Program-made: the position numbers and the translations under genes | From: Ulota crispa | Taxonomy: Eukaryota; Streptophyta; Bryopsida; Orthotrichales; Orthotrichaceae | Length of the DNA: 64,000 bases | Assembly: GCA_963920765.1 (NCBI GenBank) | Contig: OY987247.1 | Span: forward strand, 1,798,001 to 1,862,000 | Direction of reading: 5' to 3' | Notes under the pieces: model-generated | Seen by the model: only the letters and a program-made list of their open reading frames with translations | Databases searched by the model: none | Told to the model about the DNA's origin: nothing | Shown: positions 1-12,739 of the stretch, piece by piece | Position numbering within the stretch: position 1 is the stretch's first letter | Layout of the letters: each line of letters begins with the position of its first letter

Positions 1-2417
1 ATCATGACACATCCTACACAAACATAGCAAACCCTTATGCTTGCTCTTATGAAAGCTGTTTTACAAGTTGGCCAGCACTTTTCTTCTATGCAAGAGCTCC
101 ATCAACATGTTATGATGGTGGTAATTGCAAGCATAGAGTGTAGCAAAACAAGGAAGATGTAGCATGCGCACAAAGGAAGGAAGTGGAGTGCACAACAAAA
201 CAAACATCTGAAAACTGTGGTCAACCGTATTTGTGCAATTTTTGTAAAACCAATGATGTTTGTACAAATATTGCAAACTTGAGGGGTATTCATCAAAATT
301 TCCCAAAATTCAAAACTAGCACTAACACGATACTCATTAAAAGGGGAAAAGGCTTACAAAGTGGGACTTTTGAAGAATTAGGGTGGTCACCTGAATCCAA
401 GCTCTAGAGTTTTTTTTTTTGGTACACGTGGCCTCACCTAAGAGGAGGAATTTGAGAGGAAAAAAATCTTAGTGACTCACACTAAATCTGATACCTTCGA
501 ATCTGGTTTAAGGTGGCTATTTTGGATTAAGGTGAAATACAAAATGATACACATGTTTTTCCCTTTTTAATGAATATTGTGTCCACTGTGATATTCAAAG
601 TTTTGTGGCTTTTTTGGAAATAGTGATAGAGGTAATAGTGCCGGAATTGTGCAAGCTGCTATGGTGGATTTTTCACCAATTTTTCTTATTAACAAAACCG
701 CCTCTGGCGGGTCCGGGGGCGCAACCCCACCAAGCCCAAAAAGGCATTTCTATGCTATGGTGGATTGAGCTTTGCTATGTTTCTCGTGAATAGTACTTTT
801 TGCTGAAGGAAAGAGAAAGTACTTTTTGTGGCAGGGGGCTCCCAGAAGAGCTAATATTTGAATCTATTGGGCAGGTGGGTCGACTTAGCACAGCATGGAT
901 CTTACATGTCTGATGAGAAGTGATCAGAAGGGGTAGCTAGCATAGCTTGACCCTGCGGTTTTGCCCTTTTTTACTGCAGTCCAGCAAAGGGCAGAGGAGC
1001 GACCTGCCATGGTCGGACTCATAAATGCAAGTGTTGCCCACTATGCTGTGATGGGTATTAATTACTCGCACGCATTTTGAATCGAGACTTGGGAGCAGCA
1101 GGGCTGCCATGTTTGTACAGGGCTATGTTGGTCCTCCTGACCAGGTAGACCAGCATTCACAAATGTGGCAAAAACGAAAAAAACAAAAAAACAGAAACTT
1201 GATTTTGCTATAAAATATGCAAATACTGTACACACAGTCATTTTTGAAATTTTAATACTGTTGCAGCGATTGTAGCAACACGAGCTAATTAATAAATACC
1301 GTATTTGGGACCATGGCTTGTGGCATGGCTTATGAGGAATGTTACCTGCTCGCTTAGGATTAGAAACCGCTGGGAGGAACTGTAACTCAATCAATTAGGG
1401 TTTAGGTCAAGAGCAGGATGGCTGACCTAAGCCTTTGATTCTAACTACAAAAAGGTCAACTTCTTTTCCTTTTGCCATATTTTCATCATATTTGGTTGTG
1501 AAGTATTGTCGTGTGTTGTTTGATGAAGGATTACTTGAATGGTAATATCATACAAGAGCCACTTGTGTGTTTCCCTTGATCACAACGAACAGTTGGGTAT
1601 TGGTAATCTCCATAATCCTTGCTATGGTTGACAACCGAGTCATGTAACAATTAGAAAAGAGATTCTAAATGAGTTTCAATAGACTATAGAGCTTTCTTTA
1701 ATACTTGGTATACGTAAAAGGAGATAACAAGTGATGTGAGAATTAATTCTTGTCAATTGAATAACGTATTAACAAGGTAACTTGCGCGCTCACAAACAAA
1801 CATTCAACTTGAACAAGCATGTGGAAGCGTTGCTATGCAGCATGTGTCACAACAACAATGTACTTGTCCAGTCCTCATTTTGAAATTTTAGCGCACTTTG
1901 CAGAGGATTTGTTAACAGTATGCGCAAATGATGAATTGGAATTGGAGACCATGACTTGTGACATGGCCTTTGTGTAGGGTTTTTGTTGCCTGTGGAAGAG
2001 CTGTGCTGCAGCAGATGTCATAACAACAAGAGACTTGTCCTCTAGATTAATCCCAGTACTTTACCCGCAGTCTGCCAAGCTCCCAGGACGCACATCATGG
2101 ACTAGACTCTATCTCTCTGCCTTTCAACATACTACTCTTGTGGGGGGGTGCCTCAGTGGTACATCCTGGTTTTCCTTAAATTTGACAACAATTTTGAAGC
2201 ATGCCACAGCTCTGGCTACGGTGCCAACTGAACAGACTCCTCTACTCCCATGTAAAGTGGGGGCGACGCATGATTAGATTGATCTCCTTGGATTGACAGG
2301 GCGCTGAAACTCTGCTCTACTCCAGGACGCTCTGAAAGCAGGGGATTTAATTATCTGGAGTACCTCCTGTCTATGTCAAAAAAAATCGGAAACCCTAAAA
2401 AAAATTAAAACTCTTAC
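1..2417. other. AT-rich intergenic DNA, no gene recognised
   Basis: Short open frames on both strands show no recognisable domain. Around 282-305 a segment ending in AAAATTTCCC resembles one arm of the hairpin repeat at 24371-24672, so a fragment of that family is probably present. A short GC-rich patch at 690-745 (CTCTGGCGGGTCCGGGGGCGC) looks like part of a dispersed repeat rather than a gene. Nothing else is supported. Confidence 0.5.
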
Positions 2418-2780
2418 GGGTAGTTTACACTACGTCCCAGGTCTCATCTCTGCAAGTCCCAGCTCAATGCGAGATCCCATCTTTGTTGAGTTATTAAGGG
2501 TAAAATGAGCACTAAATAAAGTTATGAGTATTTTATGAAAAAATGTTAGTGGGACTTGGGCTGAAAGTTGGGTTGAGAAAAATGGTCAATCCAAACCTTG
2601 AGTGTAGTCCCACCTTCTTTGTTGCCATATCTTCCAAAAATTGTTACCTTATAAGTAGAATGCAATGAATTAGAACATGGAACTTGGTATTTAGTATGAA
2701 GCATTCAAGTCCCAACTTTTGACTCTACACCAATCTGGTTCTTAGATTTCAATGAGACATGGGACAGTGTGAATTGCCCC
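2418..2780. mobile_element. Inverted-repeat (MITE-like) element, about 363 bp
   Basis: The left end reads GGGTAGTTTACACTACGTCC and continues CAGGTCTCAT. The reverse complement of the right end reads GGGGCAATTCACACTGTCCC and continues ATGTCTCAT, so imperfect terminal inverted repeats of about 30 bp are visible. The interior has no coding potential. No convincing target-site duplication is seen, so the superfamily is undetermined. Confidence 0.45.
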
Positions 2781-3679
2781 TTGTTGCTACTAACAATGTA
2801 AGCATCATAGTGAAGTTTTGGCACTGAATTTTTTTAGCCACTTGAGGTACTTGTTGAGGTAGATGCTAAAGGAGTCCTTTTAAGGTCTAATCTGGCTTTC
2901 TATAAGACTTGCACATCTCTAAACAACTTTCAGTGAGTTCCTCTTGAAAGGAAATTGGAAGTTGCATTATGATTCATTTGTTTTGAACTTTGGTAGAATT
3001 AGTTATGAGTTCTATAGTTGGAATGGTAGAAGGCTCTAAAAGCATTGTCACCTTGAAATATTTACCATCAACGCAGTGAAGAAGCCCATAATGTATCTTT
3101 GTGATAGGCAATGTTTTTAGAGTCCAAATTGTTTTAGCACCTCCTACATGTGCTCCGTATTGTGGACTTAAGCTAGCTAATGTAGAGATGGAGAAGAATG
3201 GACACACATGTGAGATTATAATTATCAACTCATGACACCCTTGCTCAAAGATTTATTTTTATTTTTTAAATTAGTCAAACAACACGCACCCCAGAACGCA
3301 AAAAGGTAAGGAAATAATGAATGGAATCATCCAAGTGTGCATGATCATCAAAAAAACATCAGTTGGTGGCTTTCATCCAATTAGTCGCCATCTTAATGTT
3401 TCTTTGAGAGGGAACTTAGCAATATATTGTACGGTTTTTCACCCAAGTTTATTTAGTACTAATGTAACTAGTGTCAAAATGAGGTAAGTCTCTACCAAAC
3501 ATTTCCCCAAAATAAATTACTGCCTGAGACTGGTACGTAGACTATATATGATGATGATGGCCTAGATCACCCATAGCAGTGAATTTTGCATGCATTTTTA
3601 GTACCAGCTACTTTCTAACCTTTGGGGTAACATTAACACCCTTCTTTTGAGAGGTAATAAGGAAACAGTTCAAATATAT

Positions 3680-3916
3680 TTAATCATTAAAGGACGGAGC
3701 TACTATAATACATAGTATATATTGTATAATTGGCATTTGCTACCAACAAAAAGTTTTAATTTGGGATTTTGACTACCTCACTAGAACAACATTGATTTCT
3801 ATTCTAACTTCTTTGTTGCTCTCAAAAGTAATAAAGGTGCGGATGCACTCCAAATACAAAAAAAATACATTGTATTGTATTGGCCGCAAAGGGCTGCATT
3901 GTCATTTAGGGGTTAA
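3680..3916 (+). mobile_element. TTAA-flanked MITE, family A copy 1
   Basis: The element is bounded by TTAA on both sides and ends in ATTTAGGGGTTAA. Its whole length aligns by eye with the segments at 37051-37284 and 48762-48995 (inverted). Shared internal blocks include TTGCTACCAA, TTCTTTGTTG and ATTGTATTGG. It has no coding capacity. The TTAA target and CCC-type ends are those of piggyBac-like elements; the class assignment is inference. Confidence 0.6.
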
Positions 3917-6347
3917 GATCTTGTTGTTTGTGTGTTGAGAAGGTTCTTAAGACAAAATTTGGTACACTTATGGAATTGGGCTCCAAATTGTTGTTTTAGG
4001 GGAAAGTTGTGGTATTAGTGATTCCGTGACCCTCTATTGTTATCATTCATTTACGCATTTTCAACTTGGTTAGAATTGATGAAAGAAGTAGCAAGGCATA
4101 TGAAAACACAACATGAGTGATGTTGAAGAAAGCTTGGTCACATTTTGTGACAAAATTAAAGTGAATTATGATTGGTGGAAGAGTGCGGTTATTTTGAAAC
4201 CATCAATGTACTCATAAACAATGAGAATCTTCGCCTATGAACAATTAAATCCGTCATCTATATAGTCAAATTTGAGTTGCCTTACTAAAAGATCACATCC
4301 AAATACAATGTCTTCACATATAGAATGTTTTATCTGGCACTATGTTGAATTCAATTTTTGAAAGGGAAGCTAAGAACCAATAAATCTATCATTGTTCTAG
4401 AGTTTACTCAATAACTTTAGCCATCCCTCAACTTTTACTACTGTAAGATGTAGAAGGATGCAAATCCCAACACCACATGAGTATACAATAAAGATGCAAT
4501 TATGTTGATTCTCTACAAAGGATAAAACACATTTAACTGATTAAAATAAGTAGGTCTTTTTTGCATTTGATTTTGTGTCTATTTCATGAAAATTGTGTTA
4601 TTAATATTATGTGATTAGTCATTACAACCCAACCACAAACATACTCCACACCTCTGTTTGCTCAAAGATGAGTAAAGATGTGAATTCTACATGTAGGGTT
4701 TCTATTAACAACTTTTCCTATTGTTATCACCTTTTCATACTTTAGGTATTACCTTTTCATACTTTCATACTTTAGGATATTGTAGTGTCTAGGAAAATTT
4801 TGAGCTTCTTTCATACAAATCCTACATTTCTCATTTTCAACCATTTCCTTCAGTACATGCATTGAATATTGCCTGTATCCGTATACTCTAATTAGACATT
4901 TCCCACAAATCTAGCCCGGTTTTTGTGTGGTTCACTCAAATTTCAACCCGGTTTTTTGACATTTCACTTGAATGACTTTCTATACATTTTCGGAACTCCT
5001 CGCTCGTTGTTCTAGGATATCATGACTCGTTACCAATAAATATCCACTAATGATCATGATTGCATGCGAAAGGGCCTAATTGCATATCCCTTTGAATCCA
5101 CGGAGAAATGTTGAGGAATGGAATTTTGGTATTGTCCAAAAGAGTTCTACGAGGTCAAAGTCGATTCAAATTTCAGTACAATAGTTGCAATATCCAAGCG
5201 TTGAAAGTTCTGTAAGGAGTATCTGACTAATAAACTTAGATTTTATGAGGGCAGGCTGTCTGGAGGAGATCCTACCATATAATGTTGGACCATTGGGTTC
5301 TCTTGCGGTCAAGCGTATAAAAAAAACTTAAGCATCTTTGGTAATACCATAAAAAAGGGGCTCCACTACGTTGGGGGACTCCATCGTCCTCAGTCCTCAC
5401 AACTCCACACACAAGCTGGTCACACAGGGGCAGGGCAGCAGCAGTCATTAAGACTCCTGCGTACAGCACCCCATCCCAGGACTCTCCCACACCTTTGACA
5501 TGGACTCAGTGCTTGCAGCAGTTAGCTCAGCCAATGTGCTCGCCACAAAAGCTAGGCAAAGGTTTGAAAAATCAAAAGTAGCCTCTGTTACCAATGATGT
5601 AGCAAAAAGGGAGAAATGCACGCCGTCCTGAGTAAGTAACTACCCCATGTAAATGTCAGTTAGGTACTCTGGGAAAAACATAATACATGTAAGGTAACCT
5701 TACCCATACCCGAGCATTTAAGGGTTTAGGGTACTTCAAGGTCTCCGAATATTCAAGAAAAAAATCCATAGGATTGGACTTTCAACAAGCTATTTTGGAG
5801 CGTAATTTTTGTGGAAAAAAGTATTGTAAATTATTTTATATTAAAAGGCAAAGTTGCAGCTCATAGGGTTCTTATTAGCAACTCTAAACTACCTCTGAAG
5901 CTGCTTGGATGTGATTATTTGATGGTCCCAATCTCAATCCTCCCAAATTAATTCCTAAGTTGACATGTGACAAGATTTGCTTATGTAAGTGACATTCACT
6001 GCTCCACTTTGAGTTCAAGAGTGTGTGAAGAACACCCAAAATGTAGAGTGCAGCATTGGGAACCGCTCAGGTATGGGGTAAGTTACCTTAGATGAAATGC
6101 CTTTTGCTTAGGGGATTCTGGTCGTCGGACTCACTAGTGGTGGTTTAATACTGGAAATGCATGAAATAAGGGGTAAGCAATAATGATATACACCATTTTT
6201 GTAGAATAAAAAGAGGGGCCAAAGAACATAAGAGAAAAAGGAAAAATTGCAAAAATAATCCCAAATGTAATTTCCACACCCTACTCTCCTCTTACTAATA
6301 ACATTGAACACCATTCTTAATAAATTGAGGAAATATCCACGTTTTGG
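3917..6347. other. AT-rich intergenic DNA with a dispersed repeat
   Basis: No gene is recognised. The segment at about 4795-5015 matches segments at about 23230-23450 and 43150-43355, with shared blocks such as TGCATTGAATATTGCCTGTA-like sequence, TTAGACATTTCCCA and GACATTTCA. A GC-richer patch at 5250-5520 carries a 72-codon minus-strand frame with no recognisable domain. Confidence 0.4.
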
Positions 6348-6483
6348 CACTACAAGAAAACACAGTGTTCAAGTGTCCAAATTGACACATTCAAATTGAC
6401 TCATCCAAATTGACAAAAAAAATTGATTGACACATCCTAATTGACAAAAAAAACTTCCAAATTGACATTGTTCCTTTGTAATG
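6348..6483. mobile_element. Miniature CACTA element, 136 bp
   Basis: It starts with CACTACAAGAAAA, the canonical plant CACTA (En/Spm) terminus, and ends with TTCCTTTGTAATG, an imperfect complement of that end. The direct repeat TGG flanks it on both sides, matching the 3-bp duplication of the superfamily. The interior consists almost entirely of subterminal repeats of the type CCAAATTGACA. It cannot encode a transposase and is a non-autonomous derivative. A second member lies at 32699-32859. Confidence 0.75.
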
Positions 6484-6660
6484 TGGTAATCAAGTTCAGA
6501 AAGAATGTAAATTGTTGTATAATCTCCAAAGGTAGCCAAACTTGGAAGATGCCTTTTCATTTTGTTGAATTGTAAAATTGCAAACAACAATTATATTGGA
6601 ACTTGTTAGTGCACGAAAACTTTCCCGAACTAATACTTCATGAAGTAATATCTACCCTTA

Positions 6661-6782
6661 GGTTATGTTCACACTTGGTGTTAGGAGGGGTATTAGCAAT
6701 ATGAATGTATTCTAAGGGTGTGTCCAAATGCATCTAATTATCCATAACTACTACCACTCTTAACACCAAGTATGAACATACC
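6661..6782. mobile_element. Small hairpin element, about 122 bp
   Basis: The left arm GGTTATGTTCACACTTGGTG is mirrored by the right end, whose reverse complement is GGTATGTTCATACTTGGTGT. The arms are about 40 bp with a short loop. It resembles a minimal MITE. The superfamily is not decided, because the flanks (TTA left, AGA right) do not give a clean duplication. Confidence 0.5.
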
Positions 6783-6904
6783 AGATGTCGATCCCAACAT
6801 GACCCACCCCTCCCCACCTCACTCTGTGAACTAGTAACCTTCATAAATTAATATGAACTACTAGGTTCCAAGCATATTAGTTAGTTTAGATAGGTTTTAC
6901 TGTA

Positions 6905-7230
6905 AGGTAAGAGGCTCGAACTCCATTTGGGCAGTAATACCGCTCACCTCCCCAAATGAACTCCACATGTACATGCCTTATTCATAGCCTTTCAAAAATG
7001 TACAGAGAGCATACATTTGAGGAAGTGATCCATTTTAGAGCCCTATGACCTTTCCACTTCAAAATTTCATAGCTAATTCCACATTGCTTTGAAAAATACA
7101 AAATAACTCAAGTTAGATGCCAGTTCCTCTTGTCTTTCAAGAAAAATTTACTAAAAAATATATCGAGAAGTTCCACCTCCCCAAAATTCAGTTTCAGCTC
7201 TTAGATGGTCGGTTTACGGGCCTCTTACCT
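6905..7230 (+). mobile_element. TA-flanked MITE, family R copy 1
   Basis: This is one of four homologous elements of about 320 bp (also 43372-43687, 48016-48339 and 49216-49541). The best-preserved copies have ends reading AGGTAGTGTGCTCATAAAC, with GTCCA following, and their inverse. Flanking TA dinucleotides fit a Tc1/mariner-type target. This copy has diverged ends (AGGTAAGAGGCTCGAA and its partner CCTCTTACCT) but keeps the conserved interior, for example CCAAAATTCAGTTTCAG. Confidence 0.6.
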
Positions 7231-7480
7231 GAATTCCGTTTTTAGAGCTTGGAATTTTCCTGATTTACTGGATATGGTAGTTGCTGCTAAATATATCTTC
7301 AAGTTTAACGCTTTCATATTTGCATTGTTTTGTACTAGAAATCAAGGTTTTAGTTTGATGTTTTCTAAATTTCGCCGCGTTTTATAAACATTGGTGAAGA
7401 GGAGGAGATGCAATAACTGAACTGATGATATGTCCTCGTTGGCCATGGACCTGGGTGCTGTAGTATCTTATGATTGAGAT

Positions 7481-7596
7481 GGGTGGTGCTTAACCCTAAT
7501 TAAGGAGTTGGGTGGTGCTTAACTCTAATTAAGGAGTTGGGTGGTGCTTAACTCTAATTAAGGAGTTGGGTGGTGCTTAACTCTAATTAAGGAGTT
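7481..7596. repeat. Tandem repeat, four 29-bp units
   Basis: Four consecutive 29-bp units begin GGGTGGTGCTTAACYCTAAT and end TAAGGAGTT. The units differ only by one C/T change in the first copy. The start of a fifth unit (GGGTT) follows. Near-identity of the units indicates recent expansion. No open frame spans the array. Confidence 0.9.
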
Positions 7597-7881
7597 GGGT
7601 TTTGTGATGTTGCCTTGGAAATGGGTTTGTTGGCATAAGAACAAGAGAATTATGTGAGGTTGGGCTTCAGGTACGTGCCCTTATGAGTAAGTGTTGACGC
7701 CCGGGTTCTGGTGGGTATTGGGTCAACTAGGAGGAATGTGATGGACATGGCAAACTCCGGACAGAGGTAAGAAAGAAATATTAATGAAAATTACTCGAAG
7801 TGTTTGGGAACAATACAATTTTTTTGCTTTTGGCATGTTGTTATATGGTTTTGCAAGAAAAAAGGGTTACAAGCTACATGT

Positions 7882-7961
7882 TTAACCCTTAAATGTTAAA
7901 TGGCTTGCAATATACTCACAAACGGAGACATGACAGGTTACGTCTAACGTCTAAGGATTAA
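7882..7961. mobile_element. Short TTAA-flanked element, 80 bp
   Basis: It starts TTAACCCTTAAATGTT and ends AACGTCTAAGGATTAA, giving approximate inverted repeats bounded by TTAA. Its right TTAA (7958-7961) is also the left boundary of the next, larger element, so the two abut with a single shared target sequence. Confidence 0.5.
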
Positions 7962-8893
7962 CTCCTAAAGGGCCATTGTCCCTTCGGGGGACAAATGAGA
8001 TTTTGGGCATGTACCTATGACTAAACTACTTTGTGTGATTTTTTGAAACTTTAATTGAAGATGTGGAATTCAAAAATTTGCGTGGGCATCTAATTTTTTC
8101 TTCATTTCGACAATTATTGAAGAAATTATGCATGAATTTCTGACTAACAAGGGAGAGCATGCAGCCAAATTTTTTTTTCTTAAACATTTTTTCAAAATAA
8201 AAATCTGAAATTGGTTCTTTAGATTTATACATATGTGGGGAGCCTTGAATCATTCAATTTTGATTATGAGTGAATTTTTGTAGTTTGTGGGCAAGTACGG
8301 GACTCCCATACCTCCATTCCTTTTGCCTTTGGTGCTTCACTTTTTTGTGCTCTTTGTGATTTGTTTTTTGACTTCTCCTTTTTCCCAATTGTAGTAAACT
8401 AAGATTCCTTGGTTTTAACCATTTGGATCAAAGTAATTCATATTTTTGGATTCTACACAAATCCTCCAATTTTGCCTAGTGTATATACAAAGTTGATGGC
8501 CTTACGACATTGCAAGATTTTACAAAGTGTGATTCGCATCTCCAATTCATTTGAGAATTATCCCATGCTTACCTTACTTGGTCTTCTACATGGAAAAAAT
8601 AAATCTCAACTTTGCATAGAGCAATTTCTTTGATTTAGGGGCAATCAAAGGCTTTTGCAATTTTTGGGCAGTAGGAAAAAGACCTTTTTTTTTCACTTCA
8701 TGTCAATATCTCACTCCTCTACATCTAGAATGAGCTGATTTTTTTTCCACGAGTACCTCCCATAGTCTAGGGCAAGATTTTACGGTTGGATTTCCAAAAA
8801 TAATTTTTTTTCCTACCTTTATACTCATTCCCCCAAAAGCAGCAATTTTCAGTAACTTTCATTGAAAAAATGGCTTGGTCCTTTAGGGGTTAA
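7958..8893 (+). mobile_element. TTAA-flanked element, family B copy 1 (936 bp)
   Basis: The left end is TTAACTCCTAAAGGGCCATT; the reverse complement of the right end is TTAACCCCTAAAGGACCAAG. The interior matches the segment at 13598-14643 in the opposite orientation, for example the block around CCTCCCATAGTCTAGGGCAA. The short open frames inside it show no transposase motifs. It is a non-autonomous element with piggyBac-like target and ends. Confidence 0.6.
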
Positions 8894-8922
8894 GTAATAA
8901 CATGTTGCATGTACGAGGAATG

Positions 8923-9170
8923 CTATTTTGTGAGTAGGGATCCTAGAGACATGAGCCTTGAGCTTGGATTTTTTTGTCAAAATAATATTTCATAAGTTCC
9001 ATCTATAATTGTGTACATAGGGCCCTATAATTGTGGACTACAAACTTTCGTCTCTTGAAAAATTTGCCATTTGTTAGAGATTTTATTGATTTAGAACTTA
9101 AAATTGGTTCCCACTCACAAAAATCTTGGCTCCATGCTCACACCTCACCATTCTACGCTCACAAAATAGT
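8923..9170 (+). mobile_element. MITE family U, copy 1 (about 248 bp)
   Basis: Terminal inverted repeats are CTATTTTGTGAG at the left and CTCACAAAATAG at the right. The interior aligns with 23450-23692 and 42107-42302 through shared blocks such as TTTCGTCTCTTGAAAA, AAAATTGGTTCCCA and AATCTTGGCTC. No coding region is present. The superfamily is unassigned. Confidence 0.55.
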
Positions 9171-10333
9171 GTCCTCCCTTTGCCTTTTGATATTGTATTG
9201 CAAAAATACACATGGAAAGGTCCCTCAAGGCAATACTAGGGATCACATCCATGTGCTCACTATGAACAGTTTTAATCTTTTAAATTTGTGAAGTACATGG
9301 CACTTGCAAAATGCCATATTCTATTGCCATTGGAGTTAAATAGAGGGGACATTTCCTCCTAAATGGCAACTTCTAATATGATTGACACTTCTACATTCTT
9401 GCTATGAGCATGGATAACTCTCCATTTTACTATGCCATCATGGAGCATGCCCGTCCACGCTGTATATAGGGCTTGTTTGCCTTGGATTCCTCTAACTTGG
9501 AGGGACTTCCCACACATCTCCAATCAAATAGACCAAATCTTAAAGCAAGGTTGCACAAGTGAGCACTATAAGTTCATACAAAAACATACATGACTCTTAA
9601 AAAAGGTTTAAAGATATTGACGTTTTTCTTATTCATCATTTTTGTTTTTGTAGCTCATAATCATTGAAACTATCAATATGCATTTTTTCAATTATTTAGG
9701 GACCAAATGCGTGATTAAAAACCCATGTGCAAAAACACAAGAGTTATTCAGAGGAGTGGGGTCTCACACGGCTTCACATTCAAGGAGTGGGTAATTGCAC
9801 AAACACAAGACTTCTGAAGGGGGTTGGGGTCATCACTTCACATTAGGCACAAGCCATGCCAGTGTGGAATGAAAGGCTTTCATGTGAAGAAGAAGACGCC
9901 ATGATTTTCGCTGCCTTGCAGTCAATGTTTACTTGGCTACTGCTGCCTAATTTCAAGTACAATTGAGGGGGTTGGTTCTAATATGTGTCCTTAATTTTGA
10001 GGCTGAGATTTGAAGGTCCTAATCTCTTAACAGTTGAGGTCTGTACAGAAAGACCCCCAATTAAGACATGTCACCAAATAGTTAATTACGCACTCAGGAT
10101 AGGACAGTAGTAGGGGCTCATTCTGGTTTTATCACATCATGTTGTGAAAAGCCTCTGTTCGTAGACTTCAGTACCACCAGAGCTCACCCCTTATCTGTGG
10201 CTCCTTGCTCTCCTTTGCATTTACTTTCCCCTCCAGTTTGTGTACCTAATACGTGACTAGATTGTGATGATGCAACTTAGCTTAGCCCTTCATAGTGTCA
10301 CTTGGTTTTAAAAATACACTGAAAAACCTGCCT
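9171..10333. other. AT-rich intergenic DNA, nothing recognised
   Basis: Only short, unconvincing open frames are present, and I see no inverted or tandem repeat of note. The G-rich text around 9740-9840 repeats GGAGTGGGGTC-like and GAGTGGGTAATTGC-like wording imperfectly, without clear unit boundaries. Confidence 0.4.
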
Positions 10334-10363
10334 GAGGAGCTTGGTGTGACGTTTAAGGATTAA
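10334..10363 (-). mobile_element. Solitary TTAA-element terminus
   Basis: The text GGTGTGACGTTTAAGGATTAA resembles the right end of family A and of the element at 63252-63463 (GACGTTTAAGGGTTAA). No matching left end was found upstream, so this is probably a truncated copy. Confidence 0.35.
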
Positions 10364-10611
10364 TGTTTGTTCCACCCATAAGAAAAAGGTTAACTCCAAT
10401 CTAAAATGACCAGCTTGAATGAAGCGTTTGTTGGAGTGGTTCAATTATCTAAGCTGCATAGACCTAGATGATGAAACTCGTTTTTGAATTCTCTATTAGA
10501 CCTTATAAAGAATCAATATGTTTCTTCCCCTAATAAATTTTCTAAGTCCCCTTGTGACAATAAGGTCAGTTTGACACCCCCAATATTATTGGGTGTATTA
10601 TGATGGTAAGC

Positions 10612-10692
10612 ACCTTGTCAATATTTGGGTTAGAATTCATGATCACTGCATCGGTGTGCCAAGGCCAAAGCCACTAAGCCATGGTCACAAAC
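10612..10692 (-). repeat. tRNA-derived SINE relic
   Basis: On the minus strand an A-box-like TGGCTTAGTGG is followed about 35 nt later by GATCATGAATTCTAACCC, which resembles a B box plus T-arm (GGTTCGAACCC) with a few substitutions. The spacing fits a RNA polymerase III internal promoter. The acceptor stem is not preserved, so this is a SINE head or tRNA pseudogene rather than a working tRNA. Confidence 0.4.
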
Positions 10693-11646
10693 ATCTTTTG
10701 TTTCATCCACAATAGTTCAATTGAATATCAAGAAATTAGAAGTGCATTGAAATAGGAAGCAAGGCCATTTTGCACTACAAATCTAGGTTGTTTTATACAA
10801 CAAGTCAATCACACTTTGTATAAGATGCAATTTTACACTACAAGTGTTAGTTTATCTTGCATTTCAAATTGATATTGTTTGGAATTAGGATTTTAAGTTT
10901 TTTGCATTAGAAGGCAAGATCATCATGCATACGGAGTTGAGTTGTTTTTTTGATCCAAAGAGGTTTCAATCTATGTTTTTCATTGGTTGGATTTTTGAAA
11001 CAAATCTTGAGGCTTTTATTTTAAAAGTCAAGGTTGCAATTTTATAAGTTTTTCTAACATACAAAGGACAAGATCTCACTATCATGTTTTAATATTAAAA
11101 AATCCTTGTTCTAAAAATTTCTTTTTGAATGAGATAATCAGTGTTGTACAACACAATGAAGACCCCAATGGCCTTACCTTACCTCTGTTTTTTACTTTGT
11201 TTTTTAGAATTTACAAAGGGTTATCAACATGGCCTTATATATATTGGCCTTAAGGATTTTAGATATGAGAAAATAGGTCCCGTAGATTCATTATGTTAAT
11301 AAGTTTTCAAGATTATATGAGATAAAAACTTGGCTAAACAAGCCAAAAAATTGATGACCCAACTCCCAATAAATTTCCCTTTGTTTTGCCATGTACTACT
11401 TTCTTTGCTCTAAAATTTTCTGCATTTCTATAAGAATTTTAACAATTTCCCATGTCACTTGTGGTTAGTGTCAACGAGATGCAAAAGTGCCCTTCTAATG
11501 TGTGGTTATTCAATAAACTTGTGTTGAATTTTGCAACCAAATGCAACCATTATTTCTTCATTATTCATATTGAGTTGTGAGAACTTGATTGGAACTATAA
11601 AATTTAGCAAAAATACTAGTATAATTAAATAAAAAAAATTGGTAGT

Positions 11647-12548
11647 TTAACCCCTAAAAGACCAAGTTGCATTTTCACCAAAAACTCTTCAAAACTGCCA
11701 TTTTTAAAGTATCAATCAAGTTTGAATTTTTTTTATGCATATATAATCATAGGATCTTGTTGTAGAATAATTTTCAAAGATGTGGAAAAATTTATAGAAT
11801 TTTCCACCACATGGATTGGAAGATAGAAAAACTTAAATATTTTGATATGTTTTTTGGGTCCTATGAAAAACTAGGCAACTACCCTTCACAAGGTGAAATT
11901 CTTAAGGAAAAAGGTTGTGGAGGTGGTGCTTCTCTAGATTCCTTATTCCACCTAAGTAGGGTACATGTCAAAAAAGTTTCAAATCATTTGAAATTGTACA
12001 ACAGCATGGGAGAAAAATAGTTAGTAAATATTCAATTGTTAAGAATTTAACTATGGAAATTAAAATTTCCAACCCATGTGGTTATAATGTTGTAATAAAC
12101 AATTTACATCATTAGGTTTGGTTCTTTTTCCAAAATATTGAAAATCGAGTCAAATAAAGGACTTCAAAGATTATTTTAGAGTAGAGAATCCATAACTGCC
12201 CGCAAACAAAAACTTCTCATAACTTTCATATCATTGATAAAAAACAAAATGATTCAAAGCTTTCCACATGCACATGACCTTTAGGAACCATTTTAAATTT
12301 TTTATTTTTGAAAGCAACTTTTCTTTTAAAGCTGCCCGGACTGCCTACCAATTGAAAAAAGCAAAATATTAGGCCATGACTTTATACTCATAATTCCAAA
12401 TGTCATGAACTTTAGTGCAAATGACAAACATTCCTTGTCCCCACATTTTGTTAGATTTCAACCTAAAAAATGGAAATTTTCAATCTCAAGTACTTGCCCA
12501 AAAATACTATGTTGCCAAAAAAAAGCAGCTTGGTTCTTTATGGGTCAA
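11647..12548. mobile_element. TTAA-type element C (about 902 bp)
   Basis: The left end is TTAACCCCTAAAAGACCAAG with TTGC following. The right end reads GCAGCTTGGTTCTTTATGGG then TCAA, the imperfect complement. The right TTAA has decayed to TCAA. The inverted termini extend about 22 bp. The interior is AT-rich; its longest frames (69 and 76 codons) show no transposase features. Confidence 0.6.
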
Positions 12549-12739
12549 AGCCATCATTATTTGCTTTGACTTGATAAAACTTAGTACATCAATAATTCAG
12601 GTTGGGTACAACAGAAAAAAACTAGTGTTTCCTTTTTATCAATGAGCATATAGTTTATGGTGCAGTTCTTTTAGCTATTAAAGCATTAATTTTCTTTAAC
12701 CCCGAAAGGCTCAAGCCTCTTTTTTTTTGTAAAAGTCAC

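Noticed and set aside
690-745. GC-rich patch as a gene or rRNA fragment
   Set aside because: It is about 50 bp, resembles no rRNA region I can recall with confidence, and has no coding context.
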